Of a stretch of DNA of 64,000 bases, positions 8,399 through 16,442 are shown one piece after another. Numbering within the stretch: position 1 is the first letter of the stretch; each line of letters starts with the position of its first letter. This DNA comes from Virgibacillus_O xinjiangensis (GTDB lineage: Bacteria > Bacillota > Bacilli > Bacillales > Amphibacillaceae), in NCBI RefSeq assembly GCF_042643145.1, contig NZ_JBHRSA010000013.1:1-64000 (forward strand), given 5' to 3'. The notes below the pieces were generated by a model, which was given only the letters and a program-made list of their open reading frames with translations, was not told the DNA's origin and did no database searches. The translations under genes were made by a program, and so were the position numbers.

Positions 8399-9172
8399 TT
8401 ATCTGAATACAATTCCGCCATCGGTGATGATGGACTGCCCAGTTATATAGTCGGAGTCGTCCGATGCCAGGAATGATACAAGGTTTGCGACATCCTCCGG
8501 TTCTTGGGGTCTTCCCAGAAGGATACCTCCGGAGAATTCTTTGAATGCGTCCCCAGGTTCCATGTGATCATAGTATTTGACCATTTCTTCGTCAATCCTG
8601 TCCCACATGCTCGTGCCTGCAACACCTGGGCAATAGGCATTCACTCGAATATTGTCTGAGGCCAGTTCTTTGGCAGCTGATTGGGTATATGAGCGTACTG
8701 CATGCTTTGTAGCAGAATAAGTGGATAGCATTTCATACGACTCATGTCCAGCTATACTGCAAGCATTGATGATTTTACCTTTCGTTTTCTGTTCGATGAA
8801 CTGTTTAGCAGCTGCTTGCGTTCCAAATACGACACCGTTGACATTGATGGAAAATGCTTTGTTCAACTGTTCTTCATCAACGTCCAAAAATGGACTGACC
8901 ACATCGATACCAGCATTGTTCACAAATACATCAAGCTGCCCGAAGGCTTCTACTGCTTTGGATACTAAGTTGAACTGGTCGTCTCTTTTCGAAACATCCC
9001 CTGTTACAGCAATGGCTTCAATACCATCTTTTTTAAATTCTTCTAATGTGGAATTCAGTGTCTCTTCGTTAATATCATTCAATACAATGTTGAATCCGTC
9101 TTTTCCCAGCCGCTGGGCAATTCCTTTACCCAGACCGCCGCCGGATCCCGTCACTACTGCTACTTTTGCCAT
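8399..9172 (-). CDS. Short-chain dehydrogenase, acetoin reductase/2,3-butanediol dehydrogenase-like
   Basis: 257 residues of the classical SDR family. Seen: the cofactor motif TGSGGGLGKG (8-17), NNAG (about 88-91), catalytic Ser in NACSIAGH, and the Y-x3-K pair in YSATKHAVR. Across its length it resembles BudC-type meso-2,3-butanediol dehydrogenases/diacetyl reductases, including KIINACS, NAYCPG and the ending DYITGQSIITDGG. These reduce diacetyl or acetoin with NADH. Other keto substrates remain possible. It is monocistronic with its own ribosome site. Confidence 0.85.
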   Translation of the reverse strand: MAKVAVVTGSGGGLGKGIAQRLGKDGFNIVLNDINEETLNSTLEEFKKDGIEAIAVTGDVSKRDDQFNLVSKAVEAFGQLDVFVNNAGIDVVSPFLDVDEEQLNKAFSINVNGVVFGTQAAAKQFIEQKTKGKIINACSIAGHESYEMLSTYSATKHAVRSYTQSAAKELASDNIRVNAYCPGVAGTSMWDRIDEEMVKYYDHMEPGDAFKEFSGGILLGRPQEPEDVANLVSFLASDDSDYITGQSIITDGGIVFR

Positions 9173-9519
9173 GTAATCTCTCTCCTTTTACTGATCCATC
9201 ATTTATCATTAGTTCTTTAGAAGCATTCCATTGATACTATTCCCTTCCATCGACAAACCAAACATCCTGATGATTGGATTGAACCTGTTTTAAGGTTACC
9301 AACAGATTACATTTCCAATAAAAACCAGATCACCATATGTACGTATACAATCCTTTTTGATAACCTTCATACTGTGGTAAAGTTAATACGATGGTAGTAT
9401 GGAATTGCTTACAAGCAAACTAGTATTGATAGAATGTCACACGGGTATTTCCTTGCCCGGCAAAATAGGGGAAGAATTACATCAATCATCGAAATATTAC
9501 ATAGTGGGAGGAACTGAGA
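9173..9519. other. Upstream region of ftsZ and of the SDR gene
   Basis: A 347-bp non-coding gap between divergent genes. It contains AT-rich candidate promoter segments around 9340-9400, but no -35/-10 pair I would defend, and no ftsA remnant or other coding sign. Confidence 0.5.
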
Positions 9520-10701
9520 ATGTTTGAGTTTGATTCAAATATGGAGCAGCTGGCATCGATAAAAGTCATCGGGGTAGGCGGAGGCGGCAATAATGCCGTG
9601 AACCGTATGATCGAGCATGGAGTGGAAGGTGTTGAGTTCATTGCCGTCAACACCGATGCACAGGCACTTCATCTCTCCAAAGCGGAAGTGAAACTGCAAA
9701 TAGGTGGAGAGCTTACCCGAGGGCTCGGTGCCGGGGCAAGCCCAGAAGTCGGAAAGAAGGCGGCAGAAGAGAGCCGGGATGAAATCGAGGCAGCCCTCCA
9801 AGGCGCTGACATGATTTTCGTTACAGCAGGAATGGGTGGAGGAACAGGTACAGGTGCAGCGCCTGTCATCGCGCAAATCGCCAAGAACCTGGGATCCTTG
9901 ACACTCGGTGTGGTTACCAAACCATTCTCCTTCGAAGGAAGAAAGCGGTCGACACAAGCGAAGTCCGGCATCGATGCATTCATCACGGCAGTTGATACAC
10001 TGATCGTCATACCTAACGACCGCCTGCTGGAGATCGTGGACAAACACACCCCAATGCTGGAAGCCTTCCATGAGGCAGACAATGTACTAAGACAAGGGGT
10101 ACAGGGCATTTCCGACTTGATCGCTAAACCAGGCCTGATCAACGTCGACTTTGCCGATGTAAGGACCATCATGCTCGATAAAGGATCAGCCTTGATGGGA
10201 ATCGGAAGTGCTACCGGAGAAACTCGGGCGACGGAAGCAGCCAAGAAGGCCGTTTCCTCTCCATTACTCGAGACTTCCATTGATGGTGCGCGCGGAATTC
10301 TGATGAGCATTACCGGCGGAGCCAACCTGAGTCTCTTTGAGGTACAGGAAGCTGCCGACCTGGTCACTTCAGCGGCAGACAGTGAAGTGAATGTGATCTT
10401 CGGTTCCGTCATCAATGAGGAACTGAAGGACGAAATCATCGTGACCGTCATTGCTACCGGTTTTGATGAAAATGCCAAACAGGCAGAAACGCAGCAAAGA
10501 CAACAGCGTCCGGACATCAATGACCATCAGCAAGCAGCTAGCCGTGAGCCGGAGGAAGCCCCACGGGAAACGTACGAGTACCAGCAACAACGGCCACAAC
10601 GGCGGCCACAGCCACAGCAGCAACAGCAACCCGAACCAGAGGAAGACTCCCTGGACACTCCTACTTTCTTGAGAAACAGGAGACGAAACCGCAACCGTTA
10701 A
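9520..10701 (+). CDS. ftsZ: Cell-division protein FtsZ, isolated gene copy
   Basis: 393 residues, full length for FtsZ, the tubulin-like GTPase that forms the division ring. Seen: GVGGGGNNAVNRM (18-30), the GTP-binding tubulin signature GGGTGTG (106-112), the T7 catalytic loop NVDFADV (about 206-212), a Gln/Pro/Arg-rich linker and the conserved C-terminal peptide DTPTFLRNRRRNRNR that binds FtsA/SepF. AGTGGGAGG precedes the ATG. It is not next to ftsA or other dcw genes; neighbours are an SDR and a sugar symporter, and it has its own terminator. The segment GIDAFITAVDTL differs from the usual GISxMKEAVDTL, which hints at a second, diverged copy rather than the housekeeping gene. Confidence 0.95.
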   Translation: MFEFDSNMEQLASIKVIGVGGGGNNAVNRMIEHGVEGVEFIAVNTDAQALHLSKAEVKLQIGGELTRGLGAGASPEVGKKAAEESRDEIEAALQGADMIFVTAGMGGGTGTGAAPVIAQIAKNLGSLTLGVVTKPFSFEGRKRSTQAKSGIDAFITAVDTLIVIPNDRLLEIVDKHTPMLEAFHEADNVLRQGVQGISDLIAKPGLINVDFADVRTIMLDKGSALMGIGSATGETRATEAAKKAVSSPLLETSIDGARGILMSITGGANLSLFEVQEAADLVTSAADSEVNVIFGSVINEELKDEIIVTVIATGFDENAKQAETQQRQQRPDINDHQQAASREPEEAPRETYEYQQQRPQRRPQPQQQQQPEPEEDSLDTPTFLRNRRRNRNR

Positions 10702-10712
10702 TAGATGAAGAT

Positions 10713-10755
10713 AAAGCAAATGACCGGTCCCTATCAGACTGGTCATTTGCTTTTT
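10713..10755 (+). terminator. Rho-independent terminator of ftsZ
   Basis: The stem AAAGCAAATGACC-G-GTC paired with GAC-T-GGTCATTTGCTTT, followed by TTTG, just after the ftsZ stop codon. Confidence 0.85.
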
Positions 10756-10756
10756 G

Positions 10757-10867
10757 TATGGAGCAGCGGCCATCATACCCCAAGAAAAGCCCACCCACTC
10801 CCTCTCTTGCAAACAGGGTTGGTGCAATTCCCACCTAGCTTCCCTCAAATGTGAATGATCCCGATAG
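10757..10867 (-). pseudogene. Remnant of a YxjG-type methionine synthase-like gene
   Basis: Minus-strand translation gives SFTFEGS-stop-VGIAPTLFAR then EGVGGLFLGYDG. This aligns with AFEGSYERIAPTLFAKENVD and GFFLEYDD of the intact gene at 12976-14082 (about residues 247-280). An in-frame stop and the absence of both gene ends show it is a short decayed fragment. It directly follows the ftsZ terminator. Confidence 0.65.
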
Positions 10868-10926
10868 ATGGTACTAATCTATATATTCCATCATAGATGA
10901 CAGTAAATTTTTTTAACCGGATACAA

Positions 10927-10961
10927 AAAAGCGCTTGCACATTATAGCGTTTTCATATAAT
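10927..10961 (+). promoter_or_regulatory. Possible promoter/LacI-type operator of the symporter gene
   Basis: An AAGCGCTT palindromic core overlaps TTGCAC (10935-10940), and TATAAT lies at 10956-10961 with a short 15-bp spacer. The core is typical of LacI/CcpA-family sites, but the flanks do not match the cre consensus. A start here would leave a leader of about 220 bases. Confidence 0.3.
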
Positions 10962-11191
10962 ATGAGTTTATAGAAAATTAATTTGTTGATTAAACAAACT
11001 AGCTTGTAGACGCCCTCTGATCAATCATTTTTACCAAAAGTTCTCTCCAGGATTTTTTGGTTATTCAAGCAAATAGTCCTGCCTTTTATGAAAGCGTTCT
11101 AGTAGTTTGAACAGTGATCCTATTATTTTGACGAAACTGTTGATTAAGGAAGATATGAAAGACTTCAAGAGCAATAATGGAGGGATTCATC

Positions 11192-12616
11192 ATGGAAAGC
11201 ATGGAAAGAGCGATAGAAGTAAATGGACCAATGGAAAGTAATAAGGAGCCGGTTCGCCCATTTGGTATGCGAGATAAGATTGGATATTTATTAGGGGATT
11301 TTGGAAACGATTTCTCTTTTATTCTAGTAAGTACATTCCTGATGGTGTTTTATACTGACATCTTCGGGATCAGTGCGGCAGCCGTCGGTACTCTATTCTT
11401 GGTTGCACGGATGTGGGATGCGGTAACCGATGTTCTATGGGGACGTTTTATCGACTCCAGAAAGACAACGCCAAAAGGGAAATTCCTTCCTTGGATTTTC
11501 AGGATGTCGTTCCCGCTTGTCATTGCGAGCGCTTTAATGTTTCTGCCTATTCCAGGGATGTCTGAAGGCTTCTACCTTGCATATGCCTATGTAACCTATA
11601 TTTTATGGGGGATGTTATATACATCTGTCAATATCCCGTATGGTTCCATGGCTGCGGTAATCTCCAGTGATTCTACCGATCGTACATCCTTGTCTGGATG
11701 GAGAACAATGGGAGCAACGTTAGCGAGCCTGGTCATCAGTGCTGGTGCACCATTATTCGTTTTTGTGAATAACGAATTGTCTGCAAGCCGGATGTTCATG
11801 ACAGCAGTACTCTTTAGTATTCTAGCAATTTCTTGCTATATGGGTTGTGTAAAGTTAAGTACCGAACGGATTCAAACACCAGATAAAAAGCCAGGTGAAA
11901 CACTTAGCTTTGGAAAAACAGCCAAAGGCCTTGTGAAGAATACTCCATTAATCACGATCTTGGCAGCATCCCTTATATTTTTGATGACCATGATGCTTGT
12001 CATGTCCATAAACGTTTATTTGTTCAAAGATTATTTTGGTAACGCAACCGCATTGAGTATATTTACCATTCTCCAGACTGCTGCGGTGTTTGGTTCTATG
12101 CCAGCATTGACACCAATGGTTAAGCGTTTTGGCAAGAAAGAAGTTGCTTCTTTCGGCATGCTGCTTGCGGGAAGTGCATATCTTACACTGTATTTTATGT
12201 CAACCACTTCCTTGGCTGTGTTCTTCGTAGCCAACTTTCTAGGCCTTCTAGGATTCGCGTTGTTCAACTTGATTATTTGGGCCTTTGTTACAGATGCTAT
12301 CGACTATCAAGAATACCTTACGGGAACCCGAGAAGATGGAACCATATATGCTATCTACTCATTCGCACGAAAAATGGGACAGGCATTTGCAGGTGGTCTA
12401 ACAGGATTTGCGCTTACATTCGTCGGATATACGGCATCTGCCTCGCAAACACAGGAAGTAAAAGACGGAATCTATACGGTAGCCACCTTAGTACCTGGCG
12501 TCATGTACCTGCTTGTGTTCTTGATCCTCGTATTTGTGTATCCGTTGAACAAAAAGCGCACCAAACAGCTTGAAATTGATCTAGCTGAGAAGCGCGAAGC
12601 AACAGTGGGAAACTAA
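11192..12616 (+). CDS. GPH-family glycoside/pentoside/hexuronide:cation symporter
   Basis: 474 residues from the ATG at 11192, seven bases after TGGAGGG; an earlier in-frame ATG (11177) lies inside that ribosome site. The protein has about 12 membrane helices and family motifs: KIGYLLGDFGNDF near the N-terminus, then ARMWDAVTDVLWGRFIDS (the cation/sugar-binding Asp region of MelB homologues). Late in the protein, FVTDAIDYQEYLTGTREDG matches GPH carriers. It likely co-transports a sugar or glycoside with Na+ or H+. No glycosidase lies nearby, so the substrate is open. Confidence 0.88.
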   Translation: MESMERAIEVNGPMESNKEPVRPFGMRDKIGYLLGDFGNDFSFILVSTFLMVFYTDIFGISAAAVGTLFLVARMWDAVTDVLWGRFIDSRKTTPKGKFLPWIFRMSFPLVIASALMFLPIPGMSEGFYLAYAYVTYILWGMLYTSVNIPYGSMAAVISSDSTDRTSLSGWRTMGATLASLVISAGAPLFVFVNNELSASRMFMTAVLFSILAISCYMGCVKLSTERIQTPDKKPGETLSFGKTAKGLVKNTPLITILAASLIFLMTMMLVMSINVYLFKDYFGNATALSIFTILQTAAVFGSMPALTPMVKRFGKKEVASFGMLLAGSAYLTLYFMSTTSLAVFFVANFLGLLGFALFNLIIWAFVTDAIDYQEYLTGTREDGTIYAIYSFARKMGQAFAGGLTGFALTFVGYTASASQTQEVKDGIYTVATLVPGVMYLLVFLILVFVYPLNKKRTKQLEIDLAEKREATVGN

Positions 12617-12691
12617 GACGGACAAATCCTGCTTAGATAGACAAGTCCATTAAAAAGACTTCCATACAGTAAAAAAGAATTTGAAATAAAG

Positions 12692-12756
12692 AAAAACCGC
12701 CACATGGCGGTTTTTCAGCTTGTAGAGAAACCCCGTGGTTTTCTACAAGTTTTTTT
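12692..12756 (+). terminator. Tandem terminator hairpins after the symporter gene
   Basis: First hairpin: AAAAACCGCCA / TGGCGGTTTTT at 12692-12715. Second hairpin: CTTGTAGAGAAACC paired with GGTTTTCTACAAG plus a T run at 12719-12756. Confidence 0.8.
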
Positions 12757-12766
12757 CTGGCCTCCA

Positions 12767-12881
12767 GGAGCACAGACCATTCCCTTTCCGCGGACGAACG
12801 CCCGAGTCTCCTCGTGAAAACCCACACTGCGGGGTCTCGGATCGCCCGTTTTTCCGCAGGAGTGTCATGGTCCTTTGCTCC
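12767..12881. repeat. Small dispersed intergenic repeat element (Bacillales type)
   Basis: A 115-bp GC-rich block bounded by imperfect inverted repeats (GGAGCA…GACCAT and ATGGTC…TGCTCC). Its interior carries CTTTCCGCGGACGAACGCCC, GAGTCTCCTCG, GGGGTCTCGG and CCGCAGGAGT, with partial dyad symmetry. From memory this pattern recurs many times in Bacillaceae genomes between genes. Only one copy is in this window, so the repeat status rests on recall. Confidence 0.55.
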
Positions 12882-12975
12882 TTAGTCCGAGGTTGAAACC
12901 GAAAAAGACTCTTCTCCACCTGGCCCACCACCCTAGCTAGGTGGAGGGCAACCATTGGTACTGGGGCCGTTTTAG

Positions 12976-14082
12976 TTACTTCCAGACATCGTTCGCTACG
13001 TCAACAATCAACTTCAATTTATCCCATTGCTGTTCTTCGGTCAGTTTGTTGCCAAGATGTGTGGAGGCGAATCCGCATTGCGGGCTCAGGCATAGCTGTT
13101 CATGTGGTACATGGTTTGCTGCCTCTTTGATCCGCGCCTTGATTTCGTCTTTATCTTCCAGCTCTCCATTTTTCGAGGTAACGACACCAAGGACGACTTT
13201 CGCGCCCTCATTCGGCACATGGTCGAGTGGCTTGAAATCTCCTGAACGGTCATCATCGTATTCCAGGAAGAAACCGTCCACGTTCTCTTTTGCAAACAAG
13301 GTCGGTGCAATGCGCTCATAACTTCCTTCAAATGCGTAGGTGGACCGGTAGTTGCCCCGGCATAGATGGGTGGTTACAACCAGGTCCTCCGGCTTGTCTT
13401 CCAATGCCAGATTCACTACACGCACTGCCAGGTCGATCAATTGCTCACTGGAATATTCATCACTTTTGTTTGAATGATAGTTATCAGAAGAAAGCCCTGC
13501 AATATGGACGTCATCCAATTGCAGATAGCGTACACCTGCATCATAGAATGCACGGATGGCATCCTTGTATGCTTGTGCAACATCCCTTGCAAAGTCTTCG
13601 ATATCTGGATAGATTTCCGTATTGCGGACCCCTGTTTCAAACAATTGGTTCGGACTCGGGATGGCCTGCTTCGGAACGGCACGGTCGCCGACAATTTCTT
13701 TGAACTCGATGAAATCTTTGATGAATGGATGATCTGGGTTGAACGAAACTCTGCCGGTATTCCGGATATGGTACCTTTCCGTTTCAATCCCGTCGAATTC
13801 ATAGCCTTTTTCTGTCACATACCCTTCGATCCCATTCAGATGTTCCAAGAAATCGAAATGCCACCAGGTACGGCGGAATTCCCCATCCGTAACAGCTTCT
13901 AACCCGACTTCGATCTGCTTGTCCACAATGCGTTTGATTTCCTTTGTCTCCACTTCACGCAATGCCTCTGCAGAAATTTTTCCCTCTTTATAATCCGCTC
14001 TAGCCTTATGTAGGTTATCAGGACGCAGCAAGCTGCCTACATGATCCGCTCTGAATGGAGCCTTCAAGATGGTTTTTGTCAT
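12976..14082 (-). CDS. Cobalamin-independent methionine synthase-like protein (YxjG/YxjH family)
   Basis: 368 residues, equal to the C-terminal catalytic half of MetE. The zinc/homocysteine site is complete: His239 and Cys241 in THLCRGN and Cys336 in SPQCGF. DHVGSLLRP near the N-terminus is typical of YxjG-type proteins. These transfer a methyl group to homocysteine or a related thiol; as the MetE N-terminal half is missing, the methyl donor is uncertain. A GGGAG ribosome site precedes the ATG. The upstream region has no S-box riboswitch but has dyad operators. A decayed relative lies at 10757-10867. Confidence 0.9.
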   Translation of the reverse strand: MTKTILKAPFRADHVGSLLRPDNLHKARADYKEGKISAEALREVETKEIKRIVDKQIEVGLEAVTDGEFRRTWWHFDFLEHLNGIEGYVTEKGYEFDGIETERYHIRNTGRVSFNPDHPFIKDFIEFKEIVGDRAVPKQAIPSPNQLFETGVRNTEIYPDIEDFARDVAQAYKDAIRAFYDAGVRYLQLDDVHIAGLSSDNYHSNKSDEYSSEQLIDLAVRVVNLALEDKPEDLVVTTHLCRGNYRSTYAFEGSYERIAPTLFAKENVDGFFLEYDDDRSGDFKPLDHVPNEGAKVVLGVVTSKNGELEDKDEIKARIKEAANHVPHEQLCLSPQCGFASTHLGNKLTEEQQWDKLKLIVDVANDVWK

Positions 14083-14150
14083 GGTTTATCTCCCTCTTTC
14101 TTTCATTTTTTAAATAATTTCTTCTTATAATGACCATAGCATAGAAGAAT

Positions 14151-14201
14151 CGCTATAGCGTAACACTTAATAACTATCACTCGTTATAGCTTGAAGCTAT
14201 A
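14151..14201 (-). promoter_or_regulatory. Palindromic operator upstream of the YxjG-type gene
   Basis: A 17-bp palindrome TATAGCTTGAAGCTATA (14185-14201) lies about 100 bp upstream of the start codon. Nearby are CGCTATAGCG (14151-14160) and ATAAC-N8-GTTAT (14169-14186). The palindrome resembles the TATAGTTTnAAACTATA boxes of LysR-type methionine/cysteine regulators (MtaR/CmbR type) in Firmicutes. The regulator itself is not adjacent. Confidence 0.5.
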
Positions 14202-14286
14202 TTAGGGAGGAATTCTTCTGTTAAAGCCAAACGCATCCGTGAAAAAAATGAATTGTAACCAACTTTGACATCTCTGGCTCCACGCA

Positions 14287-14316
14287 TAAAAAAAACACCC
14301 CAACAAAGTGGGGTGC
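14287..14316 (-). terminator. Rho-independent terminator of the ferredoxin-NADP reductase-like gene
   Basis: On the minus strand, CACCCC…GGGGTG followed by eight T residues, about 65 bp after the stop codon of the gene at 14382-15425. Confidence 0.8.
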
Positions 14317-14381
14317 CATCCATCATATCGTGCTATCCTCGTGGCCTGCCTAACAGCTTGCTATAATCCACTCGGCCAGCG

Positions 14382-15425
14382 TTACACCGTACCCAGCATC
14401 TCACGGATCATCTGCTTGTTCCGCTCATCGAACTGTTCATTATGGGAGGAAACCAAAGCTGTGGCCGCAGCGGACGGGTCGATATGATTCTTCGCGCTGT
14501 TGACGGCATTCACTGCATCTTGGAATGCTCCGACAAGCAGGTTCACTTTGCCTTCGTAGGATATATTATCCCCGGCCGCAAATATCCCTTCTTGGCTGGT
14601 ACACCCTTGGGCATCTCCACTGTAAAAGCCATCCTCGGTCCGCTCCATCGGAAGATTGTCAGAGGTGTCCAGGGAGTTGTCCTGATGGTAACCATGATGG
14701 ACCAATACATGGTGCACTCGCTCTTTTGAAATTTCACCGGTCCAGACATTTTCCAGTACGGCCTCATCCAAGTGGCTGCCAGCACCCTCCAGCGACCGGA
14801 TGACCGTATTCCGCAAGATGACGGCATTGCTGTTTTCCAGCTTTTCCACCTGGGCTTCATGTGCCCCTGCTTCTCCTTTGCGGCACACCAGAATCACTTT
14901 TTCAGCAATATCCACCAGCTCCACCGCCCAGTCTATCGCGGCATTGCCTCCTCCGGATATCATCACGACCTTATTGTGAAGGGACTTAAGGGAAGGCATC
15001 CTGTAATGGAGGTTGTTCCCTTCAAACCGGCTGGCTCCCTCGATCTCGAGACGTTTCGGCGTGATGATCCCTCCCCCATTTGCCAGAATGACCGACTTGG
15101 AATGATGCTTACTCCCGTCATCCGTTGTGATGACAAATTGGTTGTTGCCATCTTTTTCAAGGAAGTCCACTTTTCTGTTCAAAACGACGGCCGGATTGAA
15201 TGTCAGAGCCTGTTCTACCAGCTGCTTGGCGAACACAGCCCCTGTGACAGGAGGCTGTCCTCCTGCATCCCAGATCATTTTTTCCGGATATAATGTTACC
15301 TTTCCGCCAAGTGATGGCTGTGCTTCCAAAATTTTCGTTTTCATTCCACGCAATCCACTATAAAAGGCTGAGTACAGACCCGCAGGCCCTCCACCAATAA
15401 TGGTGACATCGAATAGTTCCTTCAT
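14382..15425 (-). CDS. Ferredoxin-NADP+ reductase-like flavoprotein (YumC/YcgT/IruO type)
   Basis: 347 residues of the thioredoxin-reductase-like ferredoxin-NADP reductase family. Seen: FAD motif GGGPAGLYSAFYSGLRG (12-28), the NADPH motif SGGGNAAIDWA (about 155-165) and a late GIFAAGDN. The redox CxxC of true thioredoxin reductase is absent, which sets it in the FNR subfamily. It is divergent from a Fur-box-controlled siderophore uptake operon. IruO-like members of this family reduce ferric siderophores or feed heme oxygenase, so a role in reductive iron release is likely (inference from context). Confidence 0.88.
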   Translation of the reverse strand: MKELFDVTIIGGGPAGLYSAFYSGLRGMKTKILEAQPSLGGKVTLYPEKMIWDAGGQPPVTGAVFAKQLVEQALTFNPAVVLNRKVDFLEKDGNNQFVITTDDGSKHHSKSVILANGGGIITPKRLEIEGASRFEGNNLHYRMPSLKSLHNKVVMISGGGNAAIDWAVELVDIAEKVILVCRKGEAGAHEAQVEKLENSNAVILRNTVIRSLEGAGSHLDEAVLENVWTGEISKERVHHVLVHHGYHQDNSLDTSDNLPMERTEDGFYSGDAQGCTSQEGIFAAGDNISYEGKVNLLVGAFQDAVNAVNSAKNHIDPSAAATALVSSHNEQFDERNKQMIREMLGTV

Positions 15426-15472
15426 GATACGTCTTCTCCCATCTATGTATTGACTATTTTTTTAATTTTCAT

Positions 15473-15501
15473 TTGACAGCAAGCGGTTTACTATTTACTA
15501 T
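15473..15501 (+). promoter_or_regulatory. Sigma-A promoter of the siderophore uptake operon
   Basis: TTGACA at 15473-15478 and TACTAT at 15496-15501 with a 17-bp spacer. The predicted transcript start (about 15508) is just before the Fur box. Confidence 0.65.
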
Positions 15502-15515
15502 CTAACTATGTAATA

Positions 15516-15534
15516 GATAATGATAATCATTTTC
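15516..15534. promoter_or_regulatory. Fur box
   Basis: GATAATGATAATCATTTTC differs from the 19-bp Fur consensus GATAATGATAATCATTATC at one position. Lying between divergent genes, it can control both the reductase gene and the uptake operon under iron limitation. Confidence 0.9.
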
Positions 15535-15584
15535 AATTATCATACCATGAATATTATAAAAATTACATAGGGAGGGTTGGATTA

Positions 15585-16442
15585 ATGCGATTGACCGTGG
15601 AAGATGTCCGGGTCGGCTATGAAGACAAGACGATCGTCCATGATCTGAGCATGTGCATCCCGGATGGCGAGATCACCACCATCATCGGTTCCAACGGCTG
15701 TGGCAAATCCACGCTTTTGAAAGCGATGACCAGGGTGATTGCCCCTCAAGCCGGACAAATCATGCTGGACGGGAAAGCGATTGCCCAGATCAATACAAAG
15801 GAACTAGCAAGACAGCTTGCTTTTCTTCCGCAAAATCCAGACAGTTCCAGTGGCCTTCTGGTGGAAGAATTGGTCTCCTATGGCCGTTTCCCCTACCAAA
15901 AGGGATTTGGCAATCTATCCAAACAGGATAAGGAAATCATCCAATGGGCGCTAGACGTCACCCAGACAGAAGCGTTTCGCGGCCAGCCATTGGATGCCCT
16001 GTCAGGTGGCCAACGGCAGCGTGTGTGGATCGCCCTGTCATTGGTTCAGGATACGGATATCATCTTCTTGGATGAACCCACTACCTACTTAGACATGGCC
16101 CACCAGCTGGAAGTGCTGGAATTGCTCCAGAAGCTGAATAAGGAAGAAGGCAAAACCATCGTCATGGTACTGCATGACCTCAATCAAGCTGCACGCTTCT
16201 CGGATTTCGTGATCGCACTCTCCAATGGCAGGCTGATCCAGGCCGGGAGTCCAGAGGAGGTCATCACACCGGAAGTTTTGAAAGAAGTATTCCAAATAGA
16301 TGCGGTTATCGGGAAGGACCCGCGAACAGAAAAACCGATGTGTATCACCTACAATCTATTAAAAGGAGAGAAAAATCATGAAAAAATGGATATTTCCCAT
16401 GCTTATCCTGCTTACCCTCATCTTGGCAGCGTGTTCCAGTAA
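15585..16442 (+). CDS. Iron-siderophore ABC transporter, ATP-binding protein
   Basis: 285 residues of the FecE/FhuC/YusV family. Walker A GSNGCGKST (about 35-43), Q-loop FLPQNP, signature LSGGQRQR and Walker B IIFLDEPT are all present. It energises import of ferric siderophore through the two FecCD-type permeases that follow. The C-terminus runs 65 bp into the next gene in a different frame, so the last 20 or so residues are probably an extension caused by loss of the usual stop. First gene of a Fur-regulated four-gene operon. Confidence 0.94.
   Translation: MRLTVEDVRVGYEDKTIVHDLSMCIPDGEITTIIGSNGCGKSTLLKAMTRVIAPQAGQIMLDGKAIAQINTKELARQLAFLPQNPDSSSGLLVEELVSYGRFPYQKGFGNLSKQDKEIIQWALDVTQTEAFRGQPLDALSGGQRQRVWIALSLVQDTDIIFLDEPTTYLDMAHQLEVLELLQKLNKEEGKTIVMVLHDLNQAARFSDFVIALSNGRLIQAGSPEEVITPEVLKEVFQIDAVIGKDPRTEKPMCITYNLLKGEKNHEKMDISHAYPAYPHLGSVFQ

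Noticed and set aside
10369..10848. Minus-strand frame overlapping the ftsZ 3' end
   Set aside because: It is antisense to ftsZ over half its length and passes through the ftsZ terminator. Its first codons only reflect the YxjG remnant in a shifted frame.
10927..10941. cre site upstream of the symporter gene
   Set aside because: The AAGCGCTT core is present but several flanking consensus positions fail, so I list it only as a weak LacI-type or promoter element.
12633..12955. Two minus-strand frames between the symporter and YxjG genes
   Set aside because: They cover two terminator hairpins and the dispersed repeat, with no ribosome site and no family likeness.
14083..14330. S-box (SAM-I) riboswitch upstream of the YxjG-type gene
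   Set aside because: Expected by analogy with Bacillus subtilis, but the conserved S-box helices and loop sequences are not visible by eye.
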